Assembly: GCF_963855985.1 (NCBI RefSeq)
Contig: NC_087104.1
Span: 11,222,001-11,286,000, forward strand
DNA length: 64,000 nt
Direction of reading: 5' to 3'
DNA from: Ostrinia nubilalis
Taxonomy: Eukaryota; Arthropoda; Insecta; Lepidoptera; Crambidae
The notes under the pieces are model-generated. The model was not told where the DNA came from and did not search any database. It saw only the letters and a program-made list of their open reading frames with translations. Shown in pieces: positions 55,401 through 64,000 of the stretch (positions within the stretch are counted from its first letter, which is position 1; each line of letters starts with the position of its first letter). The translations under genes were made by a program, and so were the position numbers.

Positions 55401-58400
55401 GATTGAACGCTCCGAAATCACAACAGAATCGACACAAAGCAATCGAGTCCACATTCAAATCACTCGTTCACCACTCGATTCGAAACGTGGGCCGTAGTAA
55501 TCGATTATTCGCTTCAATTTCCCGTAGCCATTTAATTGGCGACTGCGGAACAAACAGCAAAGGGACACACGATCAATTTACCCAATTACTTAATTAACGA
55601 CACTACTTTCAATCAAAAGGGAACTACATGGTCACATATGTGTTGCGTATATATGAAACACCTTTAATCGCGCGCGTCCATTGGAAATTAATTCCATCTT
55701 ATTGAATTACCTATACATTACATTACATTAGTTTACCTATACGTACAGGTTGTATTCTGTCCTAGACAACAGACATTGGCAATTGTTATTAAGATATTTA
55801 TTTATTAAGGGATAGGAATTAAAACCACTTCATGGATTTACGCCCGTATTCACAAACATTACTATGAGGTCTCACCGTGCGCGTGGACGCACAGCACACA
55901 CGAACCAATCACAGAGCTCTATTCAATGGTATGCGTTTGATTTGCTGCTACACTTAAGCAAGCATCGTTTATGAATACGGGTGCTAGTTACGTACAATAG
56001 GATCATAGGCTTTCATTAAAAAAATCAATCACACATAGGCACTCCAGCGATAGAGTTACAATAAAGAGAGCCATTAGTGTATCCGAAAATTATCTATGAA
56101 ATAAACAAAACACACTGTAACTGTGCGTTTTTTTTATTTCATCAGACAGAACATCAGAATAGAGGTAGATACTTACCTCTAGATTTTTCTTATTGCTATT
56201 GCCAAAGGGAAAGTTGTGCCATCGTCTGCTGTACTATGTTGGCTTTAGAGATGGGTTATACTAGGTAAATTTGATACTAGGTGCACCTATTCCTAGTATT
56301 TATTAATACTCGATCCAAATACCTGTTCCACCTAGTACCTACGTAGTAATTTAGCATACTTGACGCGACTAGTGCGGACTAATCCACGTAATATGACTTT
56401 AAAATACAATTTTCTTTGAAAAGATACAACCGATATGAATAATGCAATTTGAAATTGAATAATAATTCCTCCCTTCATACTTCAACAGGCTTAGGACTGT
56501 CAACTTAAAAGTTGGCGTATTTAAAAGATGTCAATTTCATAAAAATATTTACATATTTTTACTTATTTACATGAATATGGTTTGACTACGTTTGTGTGCG
56601 TTTGCTTCGTCGCGCTCAAATTTGTTTGGTCAGACAGAGACGGAGTGAATCTCTACGTTCACACATAAGCTTAGCGAGAAATACTAGGTGCGCGTAATAC
56701 ACGACTACGGATTACGCAATAATAACCTCTATTACTTTGACAGTAGGGTCGGAAACCGTGTAATTTATAAAATACTAGGTGGATCAAGTATTTTAAAAAT
56801 TGGAATAGGTGCCGCCTAGTACTGTAAAATACCTAGTGTGTGGATCTGTTCTAGTAAATACGTCTCATCTCTAGTTGGCTTACCTTGAGGACCTCGTTGA
56901 TGCTGTGCAGCGCTGGGCTGGCTCCAAGCCCGGTGCCCACTTCCACCAGCACCTCTTCAGGTCGGACGCGCCAAGCCATGTTGTTCAACTCCGCGTCGAT
57001 TCGTGCTTGCCTGTTTAGAAGTTTAATAACACAACTCTCGCTAAAGACTTATAATATGTATCGGTACCACTGTAGTCATACGACTAAAGTGCTTACCATA
57101 ACTGCGTAAATTGCTCATGAAGTTGCTGTTAACATTTTAATGTTCAAAACTATTGTACTTTGCCGCATTGTCCTATGTGCATGGCCAGTGAGTGAGATTT
57201 TTAGGACATTGGAAAATTCTTTGGTACGGACCTAAGAATATTCAAATAAACATCATAATAACAGAGCATTCTGCTCTGATAAAATGGTTGCAAAAAAGAA
57301 CCATTCGAGAATCTTTACTGTAACTGAAAGATAAAGTAATTACCACAATTACGAAGAAAAGCGGTACATAGTTTCCTTCGTTAACTTCTAACAGAGTAAC
57401 GCTTCCAATAAATAGTACCTACAAAACTTTCTAGTATCTAATTAACTTAGGAAAGTTTACAACAAAGAAATCAATTGCATAGTTCGTTAGCTGCCGCCTT
57501 CCGAGGACGTCGACTTTCAAAACTAATTTTGTTGCAGACAAATAAAGTTGAAAGTCGCGTGCCATTCGAAGCGTGTCCCTTACGTGGGACATTTTTATGA
57601 GACTGCGAAGACACTCGGGAATTTAATCGGTCCATTGCTCATGCAAAATGTAGCACGCCAATTAGGTATAAAATATGCCTTAATAACCTTAATGTCCCAC
57701 TTACGGGACACACCTCCTATAACCTTTTATTGGTTTGCACAGTCCGCACCAATATTGCATAAGCAATCTGAAAAAAAAAGCTTTTCTTTTATTTATAAGA
57801 TTTCCAAATTAATTGGGGCGAACTGTATCATTATAATTACTATACTTACTTGTACGCCACACAGGCGGCCGTGACTGCAAAGCTTAGGAAAATTGCCAGT
57901 CCGATGAAACAGTAAATTATAACTGTTTGAGCCTCTAATAGCAGCGTGAAAAAAAACAATTTATGACACCTTCATCGCGGTAGTTTCATTTGTGTTACGG
58001 CGAGCGCTTCAAATTTAAACTTTATGAAAGAACTTAATTAAAACTATGATGTACGACCTGCCGACTTTTACAACAGTTTATGTTTACAGCTGTTTATAAA
58101 ATAAGCCACAATTTAAAGATAATACGTAGCTTTATAACTCCAAAACCAAACAATTTTAGTTGCAAGTCAATGTTCTCTGTTTCACGGAATTTTTCCGATC
58201 AACCCTTTGTGAATAATGAATATTTTTGTGGTCCGAAAATACCATTCGCCTCCTCCCATTATACCAAGCATATTGCTAAAACATAGTTCAGTCGGATTAC
58301 CATACGCGTATTTGCTATATCTACCAACACGAGTACGCTATCATTTGATATTCAGGCAATAAATTTGAAGCAACTATGACATACGAAGCGTATACAGAAT

Positions 58401-61400
58401 CACGCGGGGTTCCTAAACCCTGATAGTTACGACTATATTATGAACTATCGCGACACATTACCATAGAAATAAGTAGTAAAATATAAATGAAATGCTTGAT
58501 TATTGTACGTTTTACTGTGTACGTACCATTAAAGAGACGAAAACGAGAGCGCTTAAAGCTGTTACTGAACTTCTAAAAATTATTTTGAAACCTTCCTTTA
58601 AATACTTTTAAAACACATAATATGGTAAGATTGGTTTTCAATATCTGTAAATACAGACTACTCCGTACTCGAGACGGAAAAAAGTTGATAAATACAGACT
58701 CTACCCAGATCATAAAAACAGCCTGCCAATTTTATTTAATAAATAAATCATGTGGACCAGTCCAGAAATTCAATTATTGATATGTTACGCCCGAACTGGC
58801 AAATGGATGTGGTTAATTAATAAATAATGAAGACCCGATGGACGCGAGTGCTGTGCAATGGTCTGGACAATAAACACCTATCAAGTTGAAACATACAATT
58901 TGCACTGCTCACTGGGCGCGACTCTGCAACCCGTTGAGTTTACTACAGTAAGGTTGGGTTGCACCATCTTATTTTGACTTTAACAAACGTCAAAAATATG
59001 TCAAACTCCATACAAAAAACACCGGTTATCATAATAGTTACGGTCAAAGTTAGGTGGTGCAACTCAGCCTAACAGTTGTAGGTATCTAATATTTTATTGC
59101 TGCAGTAAATAGGTACCTACTCCGAAGTTTACCCATTTTGATATTTTATTTACTGAACAACGAAATTGGAGAGTATTTGCAGAAACTATTTCTACGTTTG
59201 ATTACTTTTATTACTGCGAACAGTTTTTCGATGAAATCTGTATGATAGAATTCTTTCGAAGAAAATATGGCTTAAGTATTTTTCTTTTGTTTGAGATTTT
59301 ATTTTCAATGAGTTTTCACGTCGCGTCAGTCAATACATCAAAGGTTCGATGGAGTCGTCCATTAAAACTAGCTCTTTAATTATTCTCCTTTTGTCTATTA
59401 AATGTACAAGATAGACAGCTCATTACTTAGTCAGATACCTAATTAAGTCACATCAAATGACTTGCGGTTAATATTATTTAAAGGGATTAAGAAAATGCCC
59501 TATAAGAAATTCCAGAGTCCCCTCTGGATGTAGTCTTATGGGTTTATTTTAGTTGACGAAATTAAGTTCTTTTAGCTTAATTTTCATAGTATATTATCTC
59601 TACATAATACAGGGTGTTTGGCGCATCGTGTGCCAAAATGATTTGGCGGATAGAATGGGTCATTTCCTATATTTTCAGCCCCCATAACACGTTCCATGCC
59701 AGGCGGCTACTTTTAAATTAATTTTTTTAGTAATTTCACCAAAATACCCAAATCGCATCATTTAATTTCGATTAAAAAAAAAACTACTAGGCGCAGCCCT
59801 AAAGTAAATATTTTGTTTTGACGTGCATTAATGTAGGGTTGCATCAAATCTAAATTTACTGGCAAATATCATCTGGTTTTTTTAAAATTCAGCTTTGAAG
59901 TTTTCAGAAAAGTTAAAAATGGACTGAACATTTAAGTTTACATGGGTATAATTTTCTTTTTTAAAAGAGATAGCGATCTTCGGATTTTATCAAAACTTCT
60001 CTAGTCTATCCTCATTCAAACGGTATACTAATCTTGTTTAAATAATAACAACAACTTCACAAATTACTTAAATTAGTGCATTGACTCTACTCGGACTGAT
60101 TTGCGAAATGTGTGTTTATAGCCCCTTTTTGTGTGAATAGCACGTTTAACACCTACAGGTAAAAATTATTTATCTTATGCAATGTAAAAACCTTTTTCCA
60201 GTCGTTTTTCAATGTGGATTTCTTGAATTTAAAGACGAAAATAATTATTTTGATCGTTTATTAATTATTACAAATTTTGTTCAAAATGGCCTCGGCAACG
60301 TATAATACACTCACGACATCTTCTTCTAATTTTCTCTTTTTATTACTACAAAGGCGTTTTCTACTCGTGGATTGGAAGAGATGGCCCTATACAGTGGCCT
60401 ACACGTTCCCCAGACCTAACTCCGTTCGATTTTTACGTCTGGGGACAAGCTAAAGAACTGGTGTACGTAACGGATTCAAACAATAGAAAAACTACAACGA
60501 ATAGAAAACGCCTTATTAGTAATAAAAAGAGAAATGTGGCTGCATACGACAACAGTCGAAATTAGAAGAAGATGTCTTGAGTGTATACGTTGCCGAGGCG
60601 GACATTTTGAACAAAATTTGTAATAATTAATAAACGATCAAAATAATTATTTTCGTCTTTAATTTCAAGAAATCCACATTGAAAAACGATAGGGAAAAGG
60701 TTTTTGCATTGCATAAGATAAATAATTTTTACATGTTAGGTGTTCTACGTGCTATTCACACAAAAAGGAGCTATAAACACAAATTTCGCAAATCAGTCCG
60801 AGTAGAGTCAATGCACTAATTTAAGGAATTTGTGAAGTTGTTGTTATTATTTAAACAAGATTAGTATACCGTATGAATGAGGATAGACTAGAGAAGTTTT
60901 GATAAAATCCGAAGATCGCTATCTCTTTTAAAAAAAATTATACCCTTGTAAACTTAAATGTTCAGTCCATTTTTAACTTTTCGGAAAACTTCAAAGCTGA
61001 ATTTTAAAAAAACTAGATGATATTTGCCAATAAATTTAGATTTGATGCAACCCTACATTAATGCACGTCAAAACAAAATATTTACTTTAGGGCTGCGCCT
61101 AGTAGTTTTTTTTGAAATCGAAATTAAATGATGCGATTTGGGTATTTTGGTGAAATTACTAAAAAAAATAATTTAAAAGTAGCCGCCTGGTATGGAACGT
61201 GTTATGGGGGCTGAAAATATAGGAAATGACCCATTCTATCCGCCAAATCATTTTGGCACACGATGCGCCAAACACCCTGTATAATAAACTGTTGTAAAAC
61301 GAAACGCAATAAAATTTGGGACGATGACTGTAAGACATTTATATTGCTACAAAAACCAATTAAAAAACAGTACATAGTACGAGTACATACGTCAATTGGT

Positions 61401-63494
61401 TTATTGGTGACAATTACTACTAAGTGTTTATCATTCCCTAGAACTATGACAACTAGCATTTTCAATGTACACTTACCTCCTTGGCACATAGGGTCATTCC
61501 CAAGGAACCCGCAGCGAGGCGTATCAGGCGGGGGTCCGCGGCGGCCCCCCGGCCAATGGATGGCCTTGCCAGCCACCGGCTTGTAGCTCCCGTTGAGGCC
61601 GTGGTAAAACGCCACTACCTATGATTAAATTACGGGTAAGTAATATGGTATCATCAGCAGACTGCGTCAGTCAACTGCGTCAGTCAACTGCTGGGCTTAG
61701 TCCTACACCGTGACGACATTCTGTCTAACTCTATTATTTTTTTATTAGGTACTTTCAATGTAATCTACTTTGAAAGTGTCGAATTATGCAGTCCACGTAA
61801 AACAGTAAGTAGGCTTGCAAATATTATGTACCTAGGTACCAACTGACCCTGTATGTAAGTTTTTGTAAGCTGAACTTTTGTCTCTGTGAATTACGAAATA
61901 ATTATAAAATCTACAATAATAAATTTAATTTCAAATCATATCGACGAATTATACCGACTCTATTTTATTTCAAACTAGCTTTCCGCCCGCGGCTTCGCGC
62001 GCGTGGACTACATTATCTACATATTTTACGGAACCCTATTTTTTTCCAAAATAAAATTTAGCCTATGTTACTCGTGGATAATGTAGCTTTCAAATGGTGA
62101 AAGAATTTTTAAAAACGGTCCAGTAGTTTTTGAGCCTATTCATTACAACCAAATAAACAAACAAACAGAGTTTTCCTCTTTATAATATTAGTGTAGATTA
62201 AACCAAAAAGGTATTTTCTGGCAAACAAACAATACGGTTCGTGCCGGTGGAACGGTATTCGTCATTGATGAAATTACAAAATTGAATTCCTGAAGGTATT
62301 GTAATTCGCTGGGACGAAATTCATGCACGTAATAAAATGCTGATGATTCTGCGAAAAATATCTCTGCAGTATGTATTATAAACCGTTTGCTTTGCCCTTA
62401 TTATTGCGTTACCTCAGTAAAAATGAATAGTTTTATTTTAGTAAAAAGGAAATTAATTATATGCTATGTACAAGATATTAAAAGGAGGCTCGCTAAATAA
62501 ATGTAACTTTTAAAATGGGAAAATGTATACTTTTACGAACGTTCTACCCGTAAATTAAAATAATGTACATACCATACATTGCCCTACATACTTTGTTTAT
62601 ATTTACTTTTGAGAGCCTTTGAAGTATTTTCATTAAATTATGATGCTGACCATGTTTTGCCGAATACCTATCGTAACTTTCCAAAAACGTTTCTCTTTTT
62701 AGGCAAGCTCTAATAAGATATACCTAATCATAAATCGTGTAAGCCATTCAGGGGCCATACAGTAGAACAGAGAGGCCCTTACGGACCATAAAGAAAGACG
62801 TGGAAGGGTTCTCCGCTGAGGGTTTACAAGCGCTACAATATGAAAATCTTGTAAAGCGAGCCAAGACCGTTATCTATTCGAGTGTTATTAGCGACCCGTA
62901 CGCAGTTGCTGCATTATTGAAGCTCTCCATATTACTACATGTCCGTTCATAATAATACTTTAGGAATATTAGATTTTGTATATGTGAAATAATTAAATAA
63001 TTATGATGACGTGTTACGTTGCTATAAGGCATTTATAAAATATGGCTATGCTAAGGATACTTGGTATTTTTTTGAATAACATGAAACCGACTTAAATATA
63101 GCGATGCCATGGGATCAGAATATTGTAGTCAGTCCAATGCAACCGTACCTTTCATAATGAACCATAATTTAACTACCTAGATCCAGGGTTTCCCAAACTA
63201 TGGGTCGCGACACAGTGGTGGGTTGCGAGCGAACATTGAGTGGGCCCTGTCTGTAGAACGACACACCACCCTACTGATACAACCGCTGGGCAGTGGGCGA
63301 AGTTTCCTATACGTGTATTCCGAGTTTGGGAGCCTAGATCGTCGTTTAAAGATATTTTTACACCATATGTGCTAAAGAACTACTTAAAATATAAGCACTT
63401 ACCTCAAACTTTCCCGTGACAGGGTCCAGGTCCAGTATCGCGTAATCCGCATCGCGATCCCCGACGGAGTCTATGCGCACGTGGCCGGTGATCC
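40481..63494 (-). CDS. Receptor guanylate cyclase, last 14 coding exons (5' end outside window)
   Basis: Membrane receptor that makes cGMP from GTP. Exons: 63403-63494, 61477-61618, 57850-57934, 56884-57010, 54462-54638, 52804-52980, 49734-49890, 47709-47867, 44790-44973, 44117-44263, 42821-43013, 41870-42022, 41312-41432, 40481-40752. All are GT-AG and in phase: 728 codons. Order: end of the extracellular domain ([15 protein letters not shown]), TM helix [20 protein letters not shown], kinase-homology domain ([14 protein letters not shown] in place of HRD; DYG in place of DFG, so a pseudokinase), coiled-coil linker [20 protein letters not shown], cyclase domain with [11 protein letters not shown] (metal Asp), [19 protein letters not shown], and a Pro-rich tail. 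The Gly/Ala run in exon 9 of the list ([17 protein letters not shown]) is unusual. ANPR/GC-A type; orthology not assigned. Confidence 0.93.
42306..42520. mobile_element. Tc1-like MITE, CTCGCGAGCAAAA ends
   Basis: Inverted ends GAGCAAAAATATGGAATCAC and its complement (42480-42515). In the cyclase intron between 42022 and 42821. Confidence 0.65.
43120..43265 (-). mobile_element. RTE-type LINE fragment
   Basis: Minus-strand RTE tail (AAGACGTTCAATGCTGGACA then AAGGATTTCCAGAACGACCG on the plus strand), 107 bp upstream of the exon at 42821-43013. A smaller scrap of the same family lies at about 44722-44766. Confidence 0.75.
43879..44063 (-). repeat. CTAG interspersed repeat, diverged
   Basis: Starts CTAGCTGACCCGGCCAACTT and ends TTTATAATATAGAAGAT, about 55 bp from the donor of exon 44117-44263. 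Confidence 0.55.
44485..44652. mobile_element. MITE with CGCAGACCACCGA ends, TTA target, copy 2
   Basis: Inverted ends GTCTAGGCGCAGACCACCGA and its complement, flanked by TTA (44482-44484, 44653-44655). Same family as 21193-21370, opposite orientation. Confidence 0.85.
45569..45722 (-). pseudogene. Partial exon copy (kinase-homology end), copy 2
   Basis: Reads [18 protein letters not shown] to TEAPDDRP as in the functional exon, with one extra Gly-Ala pair, behind a good acceptor (CTATCTCCTTAG). It lacks the last 11 codons and the GTAAGT donor. The frame runs on about 14 codons to a stop, so splicing into it would give a receptor without a cyclase domain. Confidence 0.65.
46079..46241. mobile_element. 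Palindromic MITE inside the array
   Basis: GTCTGTGAGCACGTAGAATT and its complement close the element; the arms extend over about 40 bp (to CCAATGACCCC). It has no relation to the array units and is absent from the parallel 1-kb repeat. Confidence 0.75.
46588..46733 (-). pseudogene. Partial exon copy (kinase-homology end), copy 3
   Basis: Same structure as the copy at 45569-45722, with the Gly/Ala run the same length as in the functional exon and one Val-to-Ala change near FRPAV. The acceptor CTATCTCCTTAG is kept and the donor is missing. Confidence 0.65.
47910..48096. mobile_element. MITE with GATCGTTTCATCCACGAAGA ends
   Basis: Perfect 22-bp inverted match between GATCGTTTCATCCACGAAGACG (47913-47934, quoted length exceeds 20 only by two bases in the match, not in a longer motif) and its complement at 48071-48092. 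It lies 43 bp from the acceptor of exon 47709-47867. Confidence 0.75.
48649..48766. mobile_element. Small MITE (TTAGGCTGAGTT family)
   Basis: Ends TTAGGCTGAGTTTTACCACC and a degraded complement; the body has TTTTTTGTATGGAGTTTGAC. Same family as 58950-59073, nested in 48563-49730. Confidence 0.65.
49151..49665. mobile_element. Fold-back element with CAGGGTGGAAACG ends, TA target
   Basis: A 515-bp palindromic element. CAGGGTGGAAACGTTAAGTG opens it and the complement of CAGGGTAGAAACGATAAGTG closes it; arms are about 180 bp and TA flanks both ends. The CAGGGTG terminus is shared with the elements at 332-3451 and 59610-61279. Confidence 0.8.
49990..50075 (-). mobile_element. RTE-type LINE fragment
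   Basis: Plus strand shows CAAATGACGTCTACTGCTGG and CGCAAGGATTTCCACAAGGA, a minus-strand RTE tail about 100 bp from the acceptor of exon 49734-49890. Confidence 0.65.
50076..51112. other. Cyclase intron, nothing recognised
   Basis: AT-rich intron sequence; a short AACAT run at 50289-50308 is the only visible structure. Confidence 0.4.
51113..51195 (-). mobile_element. SINE body fragment
   Basis: GAAAACGGATATAAACATAC and AACACCCAGACCCATCACAG match the body of the SINE at 36518-36797; the tRNA-like head is absent. Confidence 0.6.
51846..51989 (-). other. Variant exon copy 1 (kinase-homology exon), in frame
   Basis: 144-bp copy of the 177-bp exon 52804-52980, open over all 48 codons. The acceptor (CGTAAG before GCC) and the donor (CAG then GTCAGT) are in the same places. 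Internal deletions replace the [16 protein letters not shown] part with [34 protein letters not shown] onward is unchanged. Could be an alternative exon or a decayed duplicate. Confidence 0.6.
52042..52185 (-). other. Variant exon copy 2 (kinase-homology exon), in frame
   Basis: Also 144 bp and 48 open codons, with acceptor CGCAAG and donor GTCAGT kept. It differs from copy 1 at a few codons ([12 protein letters not shown]). Same internal deletions as copy 1. Confidence 0.6.
52432..52565 (-). pseudogene. Variant exon copy 3, frameshifted
   Basis: 134-bp copy that shares the first deletion with copies 1 and 2 but keeps [20 protein letters not shown] and then lacks the segment up to the conserved Leu-Asp-Trp. 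Its length is not a multiple of three. The 200-bp spacers either side (containing AACCCTGAGTCCAC and GTGTACCTCGTCAGC) are themselves duplicated between copies 2 and 3. Confidence 0.6.
53011..53127. mobile_element. MITE with GCCCGTTTTCACCATYAAT ends, TTA target
   Basis: A 117-bp element with inverted ends and TTA on both sides (53008-53010, 53128-53130). Removing it leaves flanks that match the upstream flanks of the exon copies (CATCATYAGTTC-TTTAG-TTCCA-TACAGGAC), so it inserted after the exon was duplicated. It lies 30 bp above the acceptor of exon 52804-52980. Confidence 0.85.
53131..54461. other. Cyclase intron, nothing recognised
   Basis: AT-rich intron sequence with only short open frames. 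Confidence 0.4.
54810..54996. repeat. Diverged duplication, unit about 60 bp
   Basis: Two related segments (54810-54871, 54936-54996) share ACGCGGC(C/T)TAC, GCGTTTA(T/C)AGG and AGATCGAAAT. Intronic. Confidence 0.5.
55841..55983. mobile_element. MITE with CGCCCGTATTCACAAAC ends, copy 2
   Basis: Inverted relative of 35924-36111, lacking that copy's central insert. Preceded by TTA; the right target copy is not adjacent. Confidence 0.7.
56246..56873. mobile_element. hAT-like MITE, copy 2, at a splice donor
   Basis: 628 bp, ends TAGAGATGGG...CATCTCTA, flanked by perfect 8-bp duplications GTTGGCTT (56238-56245, 56874-56881). The right duplication occupies intron positions +3 to +10 of the donor of exon 56884-57010. 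Reverse-oriented relative of 24304-24930. Confidence 0.9.
57011..57849. other. Cyclase intron with two inverted repeats
   Basis: Short imperfect hairpins: GACTTTCAAAACT/AGTTGAAAGTC at about 57512-57559 and GTGTCCCTTACGTGGGACAT (57578-57597) against ATGTCCCACTTACGGGACAC (57691-57710). No coding signal. Confidence 0.45.
58950..59073. mobile_element. Small MITE (TTAGGCTGAGTT family), copy 2
   Basis: Inverted ends around AAGGTTGGGTTGCACCATCT and its complement GGTGGTGCAACTCAGCCT, with a TCCATACAAAAAACACC core. In a cyclase intron. Confidence 0.7.
59610..61279. mobile_element. Long-arm mariner-type element with transposase relic
   Basis: Terminal arms of about 720 bp (59610-60335 and 60558-61279) begin CAGGGTGTTTGGCGCATCGT; TA flanks both sides. 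The 220-bp centre encodes, plus strand, [20 protein letters not shown] then [13 protein letters not shown], the conserved C-terminal block of Tc1/mariner transposases around the third catalytic Asp. Nothing else of the gene remains. Confidence 0.85.
61975..62191 (-). repeat. CTAG interspersed repeat
   Basis: Begins CTAGCTTTCCGCCCGCGGCT and ends TTTATAATATTAGT. In the cyclase intron between the first two exons seen. Confidence 0.65.
62192..63402. other. Cyclase intron, nothing recognised
   Basis: AT-rich sequence with no exon-like ORF or repeat ends that I can support. Confidence 0.4.
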
Positions 63495-63782
63495 CTGCCC
63501 GAATAGGTACACTTTATTCAATCCAACGGGAACACTCTTCCCTGCAAAGTAGCTTAAAGTACTAATACTTAGGTGAACACGAGTTCTAAGTTATGTACAA
63601 GTTAAGTACCATTGAGTGCTCTTCACGCGCAAGTGAAATGCAGAGCGCCAGAAGCAAACTGTTCCAAAAAGTCTGCATTCAACTCGCGCGTGAACTGTTC
63701 TTTATATTCCGTAAACGGGGTGTTGTAGATCTATGATACTAGTCAATAATTTCTAAGCTTCTAAAACACATAAGACTTATTT

Positions 63783-63864
63783 GCTCTAGAAACCCAAAAG
63801 TTATTTCTATACTATTGGGTTTCTAGAGCAAATAGTGCTCTAGAAACCCAAAAGTTATTTCTAT
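63783..63864. repeat. Direct and inverted copies of GCTCTAGAAACCCAAAAGT
   Basis: The segment occurs at 63783-63810 and 63837-63864 in the same orientation, with an inverted core (TTGGGTTTCTAGAGC, 63815-63829) between them. It sits directly left of the SINE at 63872. Confidence 0.7.
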
Positions 63865-63871
63865 CTAAATT

Positions 63872-64000
63872 GTCGGCCGTTTGGTGTAGTGGTTCAGAAC
63901 GGACTACTATGCCGAGAGGTCCCGGGTTCGATTCCCGGTCGGGCAGAAATTGAAATGATGAATTTTAATTTCTGTGACGGGTCTGGGTGTTTTCTATGTA
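63872..64000 (+). mobile_element. tRNA-headed SINE, cut by the window edge
   Basis: GGCCGTTTGGTGTAGTGGTT, B box CCCGGGTTCGATTCCCGG, then body ending TCTGGGTGTTTTCTATGTA at the window end. Same family as 36518-36797. The acceptor stem does not pair, so this is not a tRNA gene. Confidence 0.8.

Overview
This window is nuclear DNA from a moth or butterfly (Lepidoptera). The evidence is the AT-rich introns, the insect gene families, and a dense load of repeats typical of Lepidoptera: RTE-type LINE 3' ends, tRNA-headed SINEs, the CTAG...CCCGCGGCTTCGCCCGCG interspersed repeat, and many small inverted-repeat transposons with TTA, TA or 8-bp target duplications. The species cannot be read from the sequence.

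Layout, left to right. 1-9.6 kb is a transposon-rich stretch with no host exon. It is probably part of one very long intron of TER94 (p97/VCP/CDC48), whose first five exons lie on the minus strand at 9602-17827. The coding part stops just after the Walker A motif of the first AAA domain; the rest must lie left of the window, or this is a truncated copy. TER94 intron 3 holds an almost intact Jockey-clade LINE (about 11.09-15.99 kb, plus strand) with two overlapping ORFs and one in-frame TGA in ORF2. 18.9-20.3 kb holds two small, intronless, tandem paralogues on the minus strand that encode putative secreted helical proteins of a family I do not recognise. They follow within 80 bp of the stop codon of a complete 20-exon meckelin (TMEM67/MKS3) gene, minus strand, 20405-32050. 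An intronless ionotropic receptor gene (33106-34935) lies on the plus strand, head to head with meckelin. After about 5.5 kb of repeats, including a broken mariner element, comes a receptor guanylate cyclase gene on the minus strand. Its last 14 coding exons run from 63494 down to 40481 (end of the extracellular region, transmembrane helix, kinase-homology domain, coiled-coil linker, cyclase domain); its N-terminal exons lie beyond the right edge.

The genes are not one pathway. Meckelin (cilium transition zone), the ionotropic receptor and the receptor cyclase would all fit sensory neurons, but that is inference only. TER94 is a housekeeping segregase.

The most interesting structure is inside the cyclase gene. 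Two kinase-domain exons have spawned local arrays of copies, including two in-frame 48-codon variants that keep splice sites. Several transposons sit right at splice sites: an 8-bp-TSD hAT-like MITE 2 nt inside an intron, a TA-flanked element supplying a donor from position +4, a MITE 30 bp above an acceptor, and a MITE carrying the only obvious poly(A) signal. The compact meckelin plus secreted-pair cluster is the best candidate for something undescribed at the gene level.
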